From contig CAVWSB010000010.1 in assembly GCA_963757565.1 (NCBI GenBank), forward strand, positions 496,001-560,000: a stretch of 64,000 bases of DNA. Reading direction: 5' to 3'. Shown here in pieces: positions 49,075 through 57,309 of this stretch. The position numbers were made by a program, and so were the translations under genes. How positions within the stretch are numbered: position 1 is the first letter of the stretch; each line of letters begins with the position of its first letter. Source of the stretch: PALSA-894 sp963757565. Lineage in GTDB: Bacteria > Pseudomonadota > Alphaproteobacteria > Rhizobiales > Xanthobacteraceae. The notes beneath the pieces are model-generated. The model was not told the origin of the DNA. It did no database searches and saw only the letters and a list, made by a program, of their open reading frames with translations.

Positions 49075-49106
49075 AGCCTCGCCGGTCTCATTCCTCCCAG
49101 CGTCCT

Positions 49107-49159
49107 TGAAGGCGATCGCGGAGCGCAAGGTTGTGGTCCAGGTGATCTTGCAGCCCTAA
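49107..49159 (+). pseudogene. Displaced 3' end of the quinone oxidoreductase gene
   Basis: These 53 bases match 46981-47033, the last 17 codons and stop of the oxidoreductase, at 46 positions. Translated in the same frame the copy reads LKAIAERKVVVQVILQP followed by a stop, against LKAIADRKVMGKVILRP. Nothing of the gene is recognisable upstream of 49107. With the first copy it brackets the arsenic genes as a direct repeat, as seen when an element inserts at a gene end or after a partial gene duplication. Confidence 0.75.
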
Positions 49160-49821
49160 ACCGAGGGCGCCGTTGTCGCGGCGATGCAGCTTGCGCTCAC
49201 GATTCTCGGCGGCAAGGGCAAGGGCACGCTATCGGCCTTGTCGATCTTTATCGTGCCATCTCCAGCGGCGGTGACATCGATATCCATCTCCAGCCTGGCA
49301 AATCCGCTGATCTCGCCACGCGACGTAGCCTTCCGCTCGGACGTGTATTCGAACCTGGCGGCGGGCACATCGTGCACGACGCTGAGTCCGAACGATCGTG
49401 CGATGGACCTGCTTGTTGTGTAGATGGAGGTCGGCGCGTCCGTGGACACCGACCGCGTGACCGAGGTGAAATCGCCGGCGCCGGTCACGCGCGCCTTGTT
49501 CGCCATGGCGAGCACGCCGGTCAATTCCCACGAATAGCCGACGCCCGTGAAAAAGATCACAAGACGCACGTGATCGCCGGGCGCGAATGTGCCGCTCATC
49601 GCCGCGGCATCGCTTTTGCCGAAGAGCCGGTGCGCATCAGCGGCAAATCCGCCGCAGCTCGTCACGACGGCGGCGGAGGACTCCGCGGCGCGGCTTGGCC
49701 GGCTGAACTGCCACAGCCCGCCCGCAACGGCGATTATCGCCGCGGACAGGCCGAGGAGCCGGGTCATTCGATTCAGTTTGAACATCCAGCGTTTGTCGTC
49801 GCGACCGCGCTGCGGGTTCAT
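49156..49821 (-). CDS. Hypothetical protein with N-terminal membrane anchor
   Basis: A protein of 221 residues from the start at 49821, or 240 from 49878; neither start has a good ribosome-binding site, and one at 49785 is also possible. A single hydrophobic segment (LLGLSAAIIAVAGGLWQF) near the N-terminus is followed by RAAESSAAVVTSC, which could be an uncut signal anchor or a signal peptide. The remainder is predicted as beta-rich (GDHVRLVIFFTGVGYSWELT; RSFGLSVVHDVPAARFEYTS). Family and function are not recognised. Its stop codon falls on the displaced oxidoreductase end, mirroring how arsC ends on the intact copy. Confidence 0.65.
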   Translation of the reverse strand: MNPQRGRDDKRWMFKLNRMTRLLGLSAAIIAVAGGLWQFSRPSRAAESSAAVVTSCGGFAADAHRLFGKSDAAAMSGTFAPGDHVRLVIFFTGVGYSWELTGVLAMANKARVTGAGDFTSVTRSVSTDAPTSIYTTSRSIARSFGLSVVHDVPAARFEYTSERKATSRGEISGFARLEMDIDVTAAGDGTIKIDKADSVPLPLPPRIVSASCIAATTAPSV

Positions 49822-49934
49822 GGGCCGGTTGTTGCCATCCAAAACCAAGAAACCTTGTGAACTGAGTTTAGGGATCACGATTCAGGGCACGTGGCTGACG
49901 ATACATCGGCGTGCTGGCTTCGTCGGACTCGCAA

Positions 49935-50999
49935 TCAGAGCTTCGGCCGCAGCCGATCAGCAACTCTGCACGCGATCTCGTCCGGCGCCTCGTCGGGGAT
50001 CGGAAACACCGAACTGACGTTGATCTCGCCAAGCACGTAGCTGTCGGCGCCATCGCTGCCCGGCGGGCCAAGCATGAAGTCCGCATCCCAGATCATCGGA
50101 AGGTCGCGCAGCGGGATATCCAGCAAGGAGGCCAGTCGCGGTGTCCACTCGTCTTCCATCAACCGGCGCAGGCGCTGGAAGCGGGGATCGGCTTTGGATG
50201 TGTAGCGCCGGGGGCCGGCCTCGGCGCGCGCGGCCGGTGCTTCGATCAAGGCCTTGACCTTCTGATGGCCAAAGCCGGCGCAGCGATCGCCCGCCATGTA
50301 GCAGCGCACGACGCCTTCGCCCAGGCGCGCCTGGAACGGCTGATCGATCACGCAGCCGTCTTCGAAGTAATCCGCGCACCGCTCCAGGAACGCATCCAAC
50401 GCCAGATCCTCCGATGTGTCCTTGGTGGCATCGAGGACGCGCACCGTCGATCGGGCGTGCGTACCTGCCGACATCTCGACCTTCCACACGCCTTGGCCGC
50501 CATTGCCGCGGTTGCGCTTGATCACCCGCGGTCCAGCGGCCAGTCGCGCCGGCAATTCGAGGCGCATGGCCTCGGCGGTTCGATAGAGGGCCGTGTCACA
50601 GCCCCAGCTCATGGTGCGGGTGCGATGGAGCACCTCCTTGGTGCCCATCTTGAGCACCACATCAGGATGCGCGCTTACCCAGACGCCACGCTCCGCGACC
50701 TCGCGCAGCAATGCGTCGAGTTTTGTGCGGTTGCGCCCTTCGTGAATTGGGTTGACCCAGACGAGGACACCATCATGTGCGGTCAACTGCGCGCGCACGG
50801 CGTCGAGGACATGGTCCTCGTAAACGATCGGCGTGGCACCGACGCCGGCACCGGCGAGCGCGGCGAAGACGGCCTTGAACCGGCTCGACTCTCGCGTTGC
50901 GCCGGCGCGCTCCGCGTCATCGCCCCGCCACAGGATCGCGACGCGGCCGAGGCGCAATTTGGCTTCCGGAATGGAAAACGGCTCCGTGTTCATGATCAT
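49935..50999 (-). CDS. Cj0069-family protein (ATP-grasp-like)
   Basis: A 354-residue protein starting MIMNTEPFSIPEAKLRLGRV. VAILWRGDDAERAGATRES, VLVWVNPIHEGRNRTKLDAL, ILKMGTKEVLHRT-type wording (here VVLKMGTKEVLHRTRTMSWG) and VIKRNRGNGGQGVWKVEM match what I remember of Cj0069 proteins. GNGGQGVWKV resembles an ATP-grasp glycine loop, and VLGEINVSSVFPIPDEAPDE the C-terminal metal-binding strand with Glu and Asn. An ATP-dependent carboxylate ligase activity is inferred. It is divergent, across 257 bases, from the peptidase and ATP-grasp pair, so a shared control region is possible. Confidence 0.8.
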   Translation of the reverse strand: MIMNTEPFSIPEAKLRLGRVAILWRGDDAERAGATRESSRFKAVFAALAGAGVGATPIVYEDHVLDAVRAQLTAHDGVLVWVNPIHEGRNRTKLDALLREVAERGVWVSAHPDVVLKMGTKEVLHRTRTMSWGCDTALYRTAEAMRLELPARLAAGPRVIKRNRGNGGQGVWKVEMSAGTHARSTVRVLDATKDTSEDLALDAFLERCADYFEDGCVIDQPFQARLGEGVVRCYMAGDRCAGFGHQKVKALIEAPAARAEAGPRRYTSKADPRFQRLRRLMEDEWTPRLASLLDIPLRDLPMIWDADFMLGPPGSDGADSYVLGEINVSSVFPIPDEAPDEIACRVADRLRPKL

Positions 51000-51256
51000 G
51001 CTCCTGTCGCGCGACCGCGCGAACCGCGAGCAGGGCTTGGACGGGGAGCCGTCTTTGAGGTGTCGGGAGCCTGCGAAGCCCCGGCGTTCGGTACATACGA
51101 CGCGACGCGGTGTGGGATCAAGTTTCGAACCGAAGCGCCACGAAGCCGCCGAAGTGCCCGGGCGAGCCCCGCGGACGCCACGACGGCGCGGCGGTTGTTG
51201 CCGGCGATATCCCATGACACCATTGCGCGGAGATTCTTGTGACGCCTTGAGGCCGC

Positions 51257-52285
51257 ATGCCGCGCCGAAAATATGCCTGGGAAAAGCTGTCGGACGAGCA
51301 GTTGCTCAAGCGGCGGCTGAGCAGCCTGAGGGTCACGATCGAAGGCACGTGGCTGGAGGATTGCCTCGCCAATCTCCATGAAGAAATGGAGGAGCGCGGC
51401 CTGCGGCTGCGGCCGCATGCGTGGATATCGAGCGAGTGGTTCAGCCCGGACAGCACGCCCGGCATCGCGATCCCGTTTTATCTCGCGCACCCGCGCCTGA
51501 TGAAGCTCGAGAACAAGATGATGCTCGACGTCGAAGGCGGCACGTGGTCCGAGTGCATGGCGATCCTGCGTCACGAGGCCGGCCACACCGTGCAGCACGC
51601 CTACCAGCTGCATCGCCGGCGGCGCTGGCAGCAACTATTTGGTCCGTCGTCGAAACGCTACCCGCGCTACTACCGGCCCAATCCGGCGAGCCGCCGTTAT
51701 GTGCAGCATCTGCGGCTCTGGTATGCGCAGAGCCATCCGGACGAGGACTTCGCCGAGACCTTCGCGGTGTGGCTGCGGCCGCGTTCGAACTGGCGCACGC
51801 GTTACGCCGGCTGGCCCGCGCTCAAGAAGCTCGAATATGTCGACGAGCTGATGGAGGAGATCGCCGGGAAGCGCCCGTTGCTCACCCTGCGGGAGCGCGT
51901 CGATCCGCTGAACGAACTGAGCCAGACGCTGGCCGAGCACTACAAGAAGAAGCAGGCGTTCTACGCCTTCGAGCCGCCGAAAACCTATGACCGCGACCTC
52001 TACCGGCTGTTCTCCGCCGATCCGCGTCATCACCGGTCGCAGCCGGCCTCGACCTTCATCCGCCGCCACCGCGCCTACATCCGCAAGCTGGTCGCGCGCT
52101 GGACCGGCGAGAACCAGCTCACGCTCGACGCGGTGCTCGACGACATGATCATCCGCTGCCGCACGCACCATCTGCGTGCGGTCGGTCCTGAGCGCAAGCT
52201 GCTGACCGATTTCACGGTCCTGTTGACGGCCAAGACCATGCACGCGCTGTTCGGCCCGACCAAACGCAAGTGGATCGCGCTATGA
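51257..52285 (+). CDS. Putative zinc metallopeptidase (HEAGH type)
   Basis: A 342-residue protein without signal peptide. The zinc motif HEAGH is in MAILRHEAGHTVQHAYQLHR (residues 97-116), and the likely third ligand glutamate is in HPDEDFAETFAVWL, 60 residues later, as in gluzincins. The second half (residues 200-342) is rich in Arg, Lys and Tyr and has no family I know. A cytoplasmic, substrate-specific peptidase or maturase is plausible. The stop overlaps the start of the ATP-grasp gene (ATGA), which argues for a joint function, such as trimming the product or protein target of the ligase. Confidence 0.8.
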   Translation: MPRRKYAWEKLSDEQLLKRRLSSLRVTIEGTWLEDCLANLHEEMEERGLRLRPHAWISSEWFSPDSTPGIAIPFYLAHPRLMKLENKMMLDVEGGTWSECMAILRHEAGHTVQHAYQLHRRRRWQQLFGPSSKRYPRYYRPNPASRRYVQHLRLWYAQSHPDEDFAETFAVWLRPRSNWRTRYAGWPALKKLEYVDELMEEIAGKRPLLTLRERVDPLNELSQTLAEHYKKKQAFYAFEPPKTYDRDLYRLFSADPRHHRSQPASTFIRRHRAYIRKLVARWTGENQLTLDAVLDDMIIRCRTHHLRAVGPERKLLTDFTVLLTAKTMHALFGPTKRKWIAL

Positions 52286-53313
52286 AAAAGCTGCGCATTC
52301 TCGTGCTGATGGACCCCGCGCTGGTGCCGCCGGACACCACCAAGGGCTACACCGCGGAGGAGATCAATCAATGGAAGACCGAATTCGACATCGTGAGCAC
52401 GCTGCGCGCGGCGGGCCATGACGTTCGCCCGTTCGGCGTCGAGGACGAGCTCAAGGCGGTGCGCGAGGAGATCGAAGGCTTCAAGCCGCACGTGGTGTTC
52501 ACGCTGCTCGAGGATTTCCACGGCAAGGTCATCTACGACCAGAACGTCGCGAGCTTTCTCGAGCTGATGCAGATCCCCTACACCGGATGTAACCCGCGCG
52601 GCCTGATCCTGGCGCGCGGCAAGGACCTCTCCAAGGCGCTCGTGCACTACCGGCGCATCGCGGTGCCGGCGTTCGCGGTGTTTCCGAAGGGCCGCAAGGT
52701 CAAGCGGCCGGCGCGTCTCGCGCTGCCGCTGATCGTCAAGAGCCTGACCGAGGACTCATCGCTCGGCATCTCGCAGGCCTCCGTGGTCGACACCGACGAG
52801 AAGCTCGCCGAGCGCGTCGCCTTCATCCACGAGCGGATCGGCACCGCCGCGATCGCCGAGCAGTATATCGAGGGGCGCGAGATCTATGTCGGCGTGATGG
52901 GCAACGAGCGGCTGCGCGCGCTGCCGGTATGGGAGCTGAAATTCGGCAACCTCGCGCCGGGCGCGCGCGCCATCGCCACCGAGAAGGTGAAGCACGACAC
53001 CAGCTACCAGAAGCGCGCCGGGATCGTGGACGGCCCCGCCATGGACCTTGCGCCCGAGGTCTACGCGCGGATCCAGCGAACGGCGAAGCGGATCTACCGC
53101 GCGCTCGATCTCGACGGATATGCGCGCATCGACTTTCGCCTCTCGGCCGATGGCGTCCCGTATTTCATCGAGGCGAATCCCAATCCCGAAATCGCCAAGA
53201 GCGAGGAGTTCGCGACCGCCGCGCTGCACGACGGCCTCGCCTACCCGAACCTGCTGCAGCGCATCGTCGCGCTCGGGATCAGCCGGGCGAAAGCCGGCAT
53301 GTTCGTGAGTTGA
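52282..53313 (+). CDS. D-Ala-D-Ala ligase-like ATP-grasp enzyme
   Basis: A 343-residue ATP-grasp ligase. The N-terminal pre-ATP-grasp domain includes HVVFTLLEDFHGKVIYDQNV and QIPYTGCNPRGLILARGKDL, in the position of the Ddl substrate-binding region. The ATP-binding part has LPLIVKSLTEDSSLGISQAS, and the metal-binding end has YARIDFRLSADGVPYFIEAN and NPNPEIA. Ddl proper has more catalytic motifs that I do not find, and the chain GRKVKRPARLALPLIVK is unusual. Substrates may be other amino acids or a peptide. It is coupled to the zinc peptidase. A cell wall role is possible because an L,D-transpeptidase gene follows. Confidence 0.83.
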   Translation: MKKLRILVLMDPALVPPDTTKGYTAEEINQWKTEFDIVSTLRAAGHDVRPFGVEDELKAVREEIEGFKPHVVFTLLEDFHGKVIYDQNVASFLELMQIPYTGCNPRGLILARGKDLSKALVHYRRIAVPAFAVFPKGRKVKRPARLALPLIVKSLTEDSSLGISQASVVDTDEKLAERVAFIHERIGTAAIAEQYIEGREIYVGVMGNERLRALPVWELKFGNLAPGARAIATEKVKHDTSYQKRAGIVDGPAMDLAPEVYARIQRTAKRIYRALDLDGYARIDFRLSADGVPYFIEANPNPEIAKSEEFATAALHDGLAYPNLLQRIVALGISRAKAGMFVS

Positions 53314-53349
53314 TAAGACTCCCGCGCGGACGCGCCGCGCGGCGTCACG

Positions 53350-55002
53350 TCACCAGCGGTCATCCCGCCGGAAGTATTGGCCGCCGCCCCAGCCCTGATT
53401 GTTGCCGGACTGAGCGCCCCACCCGCGCTGTTGAGCGGGTTGCGCGCCCCGGCCACGCTGGGAGTCGGCGCCGCGCTGCGGCGGATTGGCGTTTTGCAGA
53501 CCCCAGCCGCGCTGCGGCGGCGCATCGCCGGTCTGCGAGCCCCAACCGCCACGCCCGAAGAAGGAAGCGAAGCCGTCGTCCTGCGTGGTCGCCGCGATCT
53601 GGTCCTGAGGTGGCGTCGGCTTGCGCGTGATGAAGCCGCCCTGTGGCTGGTCGCTCAGCACCGCGACGAACTCGGTGCGATAGTTGGTTTCGGCGCTGAG
53701 CGGCTCGTCCGAGATCACGATCGAGGACCGCGGCAATGCGGTCGGGGCGATGCGATCGAGCACGTCCTGCGGGATGGTGATGCGGTCGAGCGCATCCTTG
53801 GCGTCGATCCCGCCGTCGACCGTGACCGCGCTCCAGCGCAGGCCTGCGTCCGACTTGGCCATCGCGGTGAACACGTGCGTGCCGATCGGCTTCTCGGGAT
53901 TGCGGATCGTGACCGGCACCTCGATGGAGGTATCGAACACCTCGCCGCCGCCGTCGGGCGCGGGCTTGTGCGTGTTGCGCCGGACGTAAAGCTTCTGCGT
54001 CGCACGGCTGATGTAGATCGACACCGGCTCGAGCGCGAGCTTCGCGTCCTTCGCGGCCCTGGCGGTGGCGGCTTTCTGGGTCTCGGCCGCCTTGGCGGCC
54101 TCCTTTACGGCCGTGGCGTCGGGCCTGGTCTTTGCCTCGGCCTGGGCGGCCTCCAACTGGGTCCCCGCCTCCTCGGCTTTGGCGGCAGCCTTCTGCTTCA
54201 GGTCCTCGGCTTTCGCCTTGGCGTCGTCGGTCTTTGCGGCACCGAGCTTCTTGTCGGCGGAAACAAGCGCGGTATCGGCGCTTTTCTTGGCGAGTTCCAG
54301 CTTGCGCAACGAGGCTGCGAGCGCTGCCGCCTCGCGTGTCGCGGTCGCTGCGGTCTTCTTCGCTTCGTCGGCAGCCTTGGCGGCGGTGTCGGCCTCGCGG
54401 GCGAGCGTCTCGACCCGCGCGGGAGCCGCCGCGAGGGCGTCCGCCTTGGGCATGAACAGCGCCGGATGTGAAATCTCGACCGGGGCCGCGTCGTTCGGCG
54501 AGATGATCACCCGCATGCCGATCCACGTGCGGTCGAACAGCTTCTCGGCAAAGCCATAAGGCATGCGCACGCAGCCGTGCGAGGCCGCGTAGCCGGGCAG
54601 CGGCCCGCCGTGCAGCGCGACGCCGTTCCAGGTGATGCGCTGCATGTTCGGCATCCAGGCGTCGTCATACATCGTCGAGTGGTGGTCCTTGTCCTTCTCG
54701 ATCACGGCGAAGACGCCGGCCGGCGTCTCGCGCCCTTTGACGCCGGTCGAGACCGGGGCGCGCATGATCCAGCCATCGGCGTCGTAGAAGGTGACCTGCT
54801 GGGACTTGATCGACACGATCGCCATGATCGGATCGCCCGCGGTGCGCGGCGCCGTCGCCTCCCGGGGCGCGGACGGGCGCGCCTGTCTGGCGCTGGCGGG
54901 CTCGCTCCATGCCGTCAGCGAGGCCATCGCAAGAAGCGCCACGAACGCAGGAGGTCCGATACGCCGCATGTTGGATTGCGCCGTCGTCAACTGATTTGCC
55001 AT
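53350..55002 (-). CDS. L,D-transpeptidase with coiled coil and second YkuD-like domain
   Basis: A 550-residue exported protein. A signal peptide ends near residue 38 (ASLTAWSEPASARQ). The YkuD catalytic domain (about 58-170) has VALHGGPLPGYAASHGCVRM, with His, Ser-His-Gly-Cys and Arg. Residues 185-330 form an Ala/Lys/Glu-rich coiled coil (AADTAAKAADEAKKTAATAT-type). A second domain (about 331-440; SIYISRATQKLYVRRNTHKP) resembles YkuD strands but lacks a cysteine. The tail has Trp-Gly units: RGGWGSQTG, QRGWGLQN, QRGWGAQSG. It would cross-link peptidoglycan or attach proteins. Twice the usual length, so the coiled coil probably spans or anchors it. Confidence 0.85.
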   Translation of the reverse strand: MANQLTTAQSNMRRIGPPAFVALLAMASLTAWSEPASARQARPSAPREATAPRTAGDPIMAIVSIKSQQVTFYDADGWIMRAPVSTGVKGRETPAGVFAVIEKDKDHHSTMYDDAWMPNMQRITWNGVALHGGPLPGYAASHGCVRMPYGFAEKLFDRTWIGMRVIISPNDAAPVEISHPALFMPKADALAAAPARVETLAREADTAAKAADEAKKTAATATREAAALAASLRKLELAKKSADTALVSADKKLGAAKTDDAKAKAEDLKQKAAAKAEEAGTQLEAAQAEAKTRPDATAVKEAAKAAETQKAATARAAKDAKLALEPVSIYISRATQKLYVRRNTHKPAPDGGGEVFDTSIEVPVTIRNPEKPIGTHVFTAMAKSDAGLRWSAVTVDGGIDAKDALDRITIPQDVLDRIAPTALPRSSIVISDEPLSAETNYRTEFVAVLSDQPQGGFITRKPTPPQDQIAATTQDDGFASFFGRGGWGSQTGDAPPQRGWGLQNANPPQRGADSQRGRGAQPAQQRGWGAQSGNNQGWGGGQYFRRDDRW

Positions 55003-55225
55003 GCGGTGTCCGGTGGAATGCCTGTTCGGGATTGCGTCAATCGGGCGTCAGATCGCGATGTTTGTGTCACCGATCCACGCCGCCATTGTGTCAGGGAACC
55101 AGCGGCACGTTTCGACAGACGAGTCACTCATATATGACAGCCCGCGCGGGAGGATAAGGTGGTTCGCGATGGGGATGGCACAAATCTGAGTGTTCGAGGA
55201 GGTGTGTAAGGCGTTCTGCTTGCTG

Positions 55226-55909
55226 TCACTCCTTCTCCAGCATGCTCCGATGCCGCTGCTCGCGCGTGAAATATCGCGCATTGCCGCGCCCGCGTGAGCG
55301 CGGCGGTCGCTCGTGCGACGGCGGCAGCACGCGATGCGCCAGGAAATCATCGAGCGCCTCGCGCGGCGCACGATGGAGATCGACACCAGCCGCGCACAAT
55401 TCCGCCATCGGGCGCATCGGCTCGCCCCACATCACGGCTTCGTCCCGGCGCGGCGTGCGGCGCATGACGGCAAGCCGCGCCATTCTGGTCAGCTCCAGTG
55501 CCTGCCCGAGTTTGTCGGGATCGATGGCCGGCGCTTCTTCGAGTTCGCGGATATAGCGTTCCGCCAGCGCGGCGAGGCGCGCCGCCAGCGTTCGGTGCTT
55601 GTTGTAGGCGGTCGCGCGCGGGGTCGGCACGGTGGCCATCGAGCGCGGCGCGAACAGCGGCCGCGTCCATCGGCCGGCCTGCTTCCAGCGGCTGATGCTG
55701 GCGGGCGAGGCGCCGGTCCGCGCCGCGATCTGATGGTAGGTGAGCGTGGTCTCCTCGATCAGCCGGCGCACGGTCTCGACGGCATCATCGGCGTAAGGCC
55801 AACCCTTGCCGCCACGCGGCGGCCGCGGCACCCGCCCGGCCGCATTGGGGGCCGGGCGAGCCCTGGGGCTGAGACGGATGATCGGTTCGTCGAAGATCGG
55901 CGGGCGCAT
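55226..55909 (-). CDS. Helix-turn-helix protein of unknown function
   Basis: A 227-residue protein. Residues 45-80 (VETVRRLIEETTLTYHQIAA then ARTGASPASISRWKQAGRW) form a good helix-turn-helix like those in terminase small subunits or transposase-type regulators. The remainder is helical (YNKHRTLAARLAALAERYIR) with an Arg-rich C-terminus. It may bind DNA as a regulator. No phage genes surround it, so the terminase comparison is not taken as function. No clear start signal distinguishes the first ATG from later ones. Confidence 0.7.
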   Translation of the reverse strand: MRPPIFDEPIIRLSPRARPAPNAAGRVPRPPRGGKGWPYADDAVETVRRLIEETTLTYHQIAARTGASPASISRWKQAGRWTRPLFAPRSMATVPTPRATAYNKHRTLAARLAALAERYIRELEEAPAIDPDKLGQALELTRMARLAVMRRTPRRDEAVMWGEPMRPMAELCAAGVDLHRAPREALDDFLAHRVLPPSHERPPRSRGRGNARYFTREQRHRSMLEKE

Positions 55910-55984
55910 GGCTTTAGGAATATAAGCCAGAAAGCGGCGATGTGCAAGGGACTCTCACCACGGGCCGTGGTGGCGGTTTTTTGA

Positions 55985-56077
55985 GCCCTCTCCCCTTGAG
56001 GAAGAGAGGGGTACCCCTCACCCATTCTGTAGTGCTGAAATTTCGAGGAGCCCTCTCCCACAAGGGGAGAGGGCGCG
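55985..56077. repeat. Palindromic intergenic repeat (CCCTCTCCC family)
   Basis: GCCCTCTCCCCTTGAGG at the left and a hairpin CCCTCTCCC-ACAA-GGGGAGAGGG at 56051-56073 frame a short centre with CCCCTCACCCATTCTG. It is a relative of the repeat at 19613-19746. It lies between the HTH gene and the YkvA gene. Confidence 0.7.
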
Positions 56078-56103
56078 ACAACGACGTCCGCGCTCGCGGC
56101 TGC

Positions 56104-56493
56104 CTAGTTTTCAGCAAGCCCGCGCGCGATCGCCTGTTTCGCCGCCTCGCGGTGCTCGGGGCGCATGTGGCTCGCGACCAGCCGCAGCGCGGTTGCCAGC
56201 ACGGCGGCATCGTCGGCGAAACCGAGCACCGGCAGCACGTCGGGAATCACATCGAACGGAAGCACGAAATAGGCGAGCGCGCCGAACAGCGCGGCCTTCA
56301 CCTGCAGTGGCGTGTCCCGGTCGAGCGCGCAGTAGTAGGCGGCGAGCAGATCCTCGACGAACGGCAGCCGCGAGGCGAAGCGGCGCAGCTTTTTCCAGAA
56401 GCGCCGGCGCACCGTGTCCTCGTCGCGCGCCAAGCGCTCCGCATCGACGGTCGCGAAATCGGATTCGTTCCAGGTGGCGGTGTGTTCGCTCAT
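56104..56493 (-). CDS. YkvA (DUF1232) family membrane protein
   Basis: A 129-residue protein. The DUF1232 signature is seen as KAALFGALAYFVLPFDVIPD followed by VLPVLGFADDAAVLATALRL: a helix ending in P-x-D-x-I-P-D and a second helix with the DDA motif. The family is widespread in bacteria and of unknown biochemical role, probably at the membrane. The N-terminal 40 residues are charged and possibly disordered. Confidence 0.9.
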   Translation of the reverse strand: MSEHTATWNESDFATVDAERLARDEDTVRRRFWKKLRRFASRLPFVEDLLAAYYCALDRDTPLQVKAALFGALAYFVLPFDVIPDVLPVLGFADDAAVLATALRLVASHMRPEHREAAKQAIARGLAEN

Positions 56494-56540
56494 GCGGCGA
56501 ATGTGGCGACGGATCGGGGCAGCAGCAAGGCTCTCCCCCT

Positions 56541-56622
56541 CCGCTCATTCCCGCGAAAGCGGGAATCCAGGGCAAGGAACGCAAGAAAGAACTGGGCCCC
56601 CGCCTCCGCGGGGACGAGCGGA
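56541..56622. repeat. Palindromic intergenic repeat (ATTCCCGCGAAAGCGGGAAT family)
   Basis: A perfect hairpin ATTCCCGC-GAAA-GCGGGAAT at 56547-56566 is followed by CCAGGGCAAGG, then a second GC-rich hairpin (CCCCGC, CTC, then GCGGGG) at 56597-56612. I recognise the unit as a common interspersed repeat of Rhizobiales. It lies between the YkvA and ThpR genes. Confidence 0.75.
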
Positions 56623-56628
56623 AACCGG

Positions 56629-57165
56629 TCAGGCCGCCAGCGGATAATCCGCCTCGATCACATACGGCCCGCCACCGACGGAGCGGCGCGAGGAGAACAG
56701 CACGAAGCGCGAGGCGCGGAACGAGGAGCCGAACAGCGGCGCGCGGGTCTGCAGATAGTCGGCGACATCGCGGCTGGAGGCATCGCGCAGCCGCGCGAGC
56801 GTGACATGCGGCGTGAACTTGCGCCCCTCGGGTTCGAGCCCGAGGCGCTGCATCAGCCGCTCCTGCTCGGCCTGCAACTCGACCAGCGGCGAAACCGGCG
56901 CGACGCCGGCATAAACCGCGCGCGGCTTGCGCCCGCCAAACGAGGCCAGTTCCTCGAAGCGCACATCGAAGCTGCGCCGCCGCACGCCCTCGAGCAGGAG
57001 TGCGATGTCGTGCGCGAGCCGGTCGTCGATGTCGCCGATGAAGCGCAGCGTGATGTGGTAGTTTTCCGGGTCGATCCAGCGCGCCCCAGGCAACCCGCCG
57101 CGCAGCATCGAGAGCGCCTGGCCGATCTCCTTCGGCACTTCCAGACCGGTAAACAGACGAGGCAT
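56629..57165 (-). CDS. thpR: RNA 2',3'-cyclic phosphodiesterase
   Basis: A 178-residue 2H-phosphoesterase. The two catalytic motifs are ENYHITLRFIGDI and KFTPHVTLARLRD, and it begins MPRLFTGLEVPKEIGQALSM as expected. It hydrolyses 2',3'-cyclic phosphates of RNA ends (ThpR/LigT). The start at 57165 is chosen because family members start at this MPRLF; the frame extends 15 codons further up without family character. Confidence 0.93.
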   Translation of the reverse strand: MPRLFTGLEVPKEIGQALSMLRGGLPGARWIDPENYHITLRFIGDIDDRLAHDIALLLEGVRRRSFDVRFEELASFGGRKPRAVYAGVAPVSPLVELQAEQERLMQRLGLEPEGRKFTPHVTLARLRDASSRDVADYLQTRAPLFGSSFRASRFVLFSSRRSVGGGPYVIEADYPLAA

Positions 57166-57309
57166 CGCGTACTCCCGGGGCCGGCCACCCCTCGAATCAT
57201 GCCGAATCATGGCCGGATTTGGCCAGCCGGATCAACACAGAGGTATGACGGCGGAGGGGTTTGCGCGCGAACGGCGGCGGCGGCGCCAGTTCCCCTTTCG
57301 CGCGATGCG

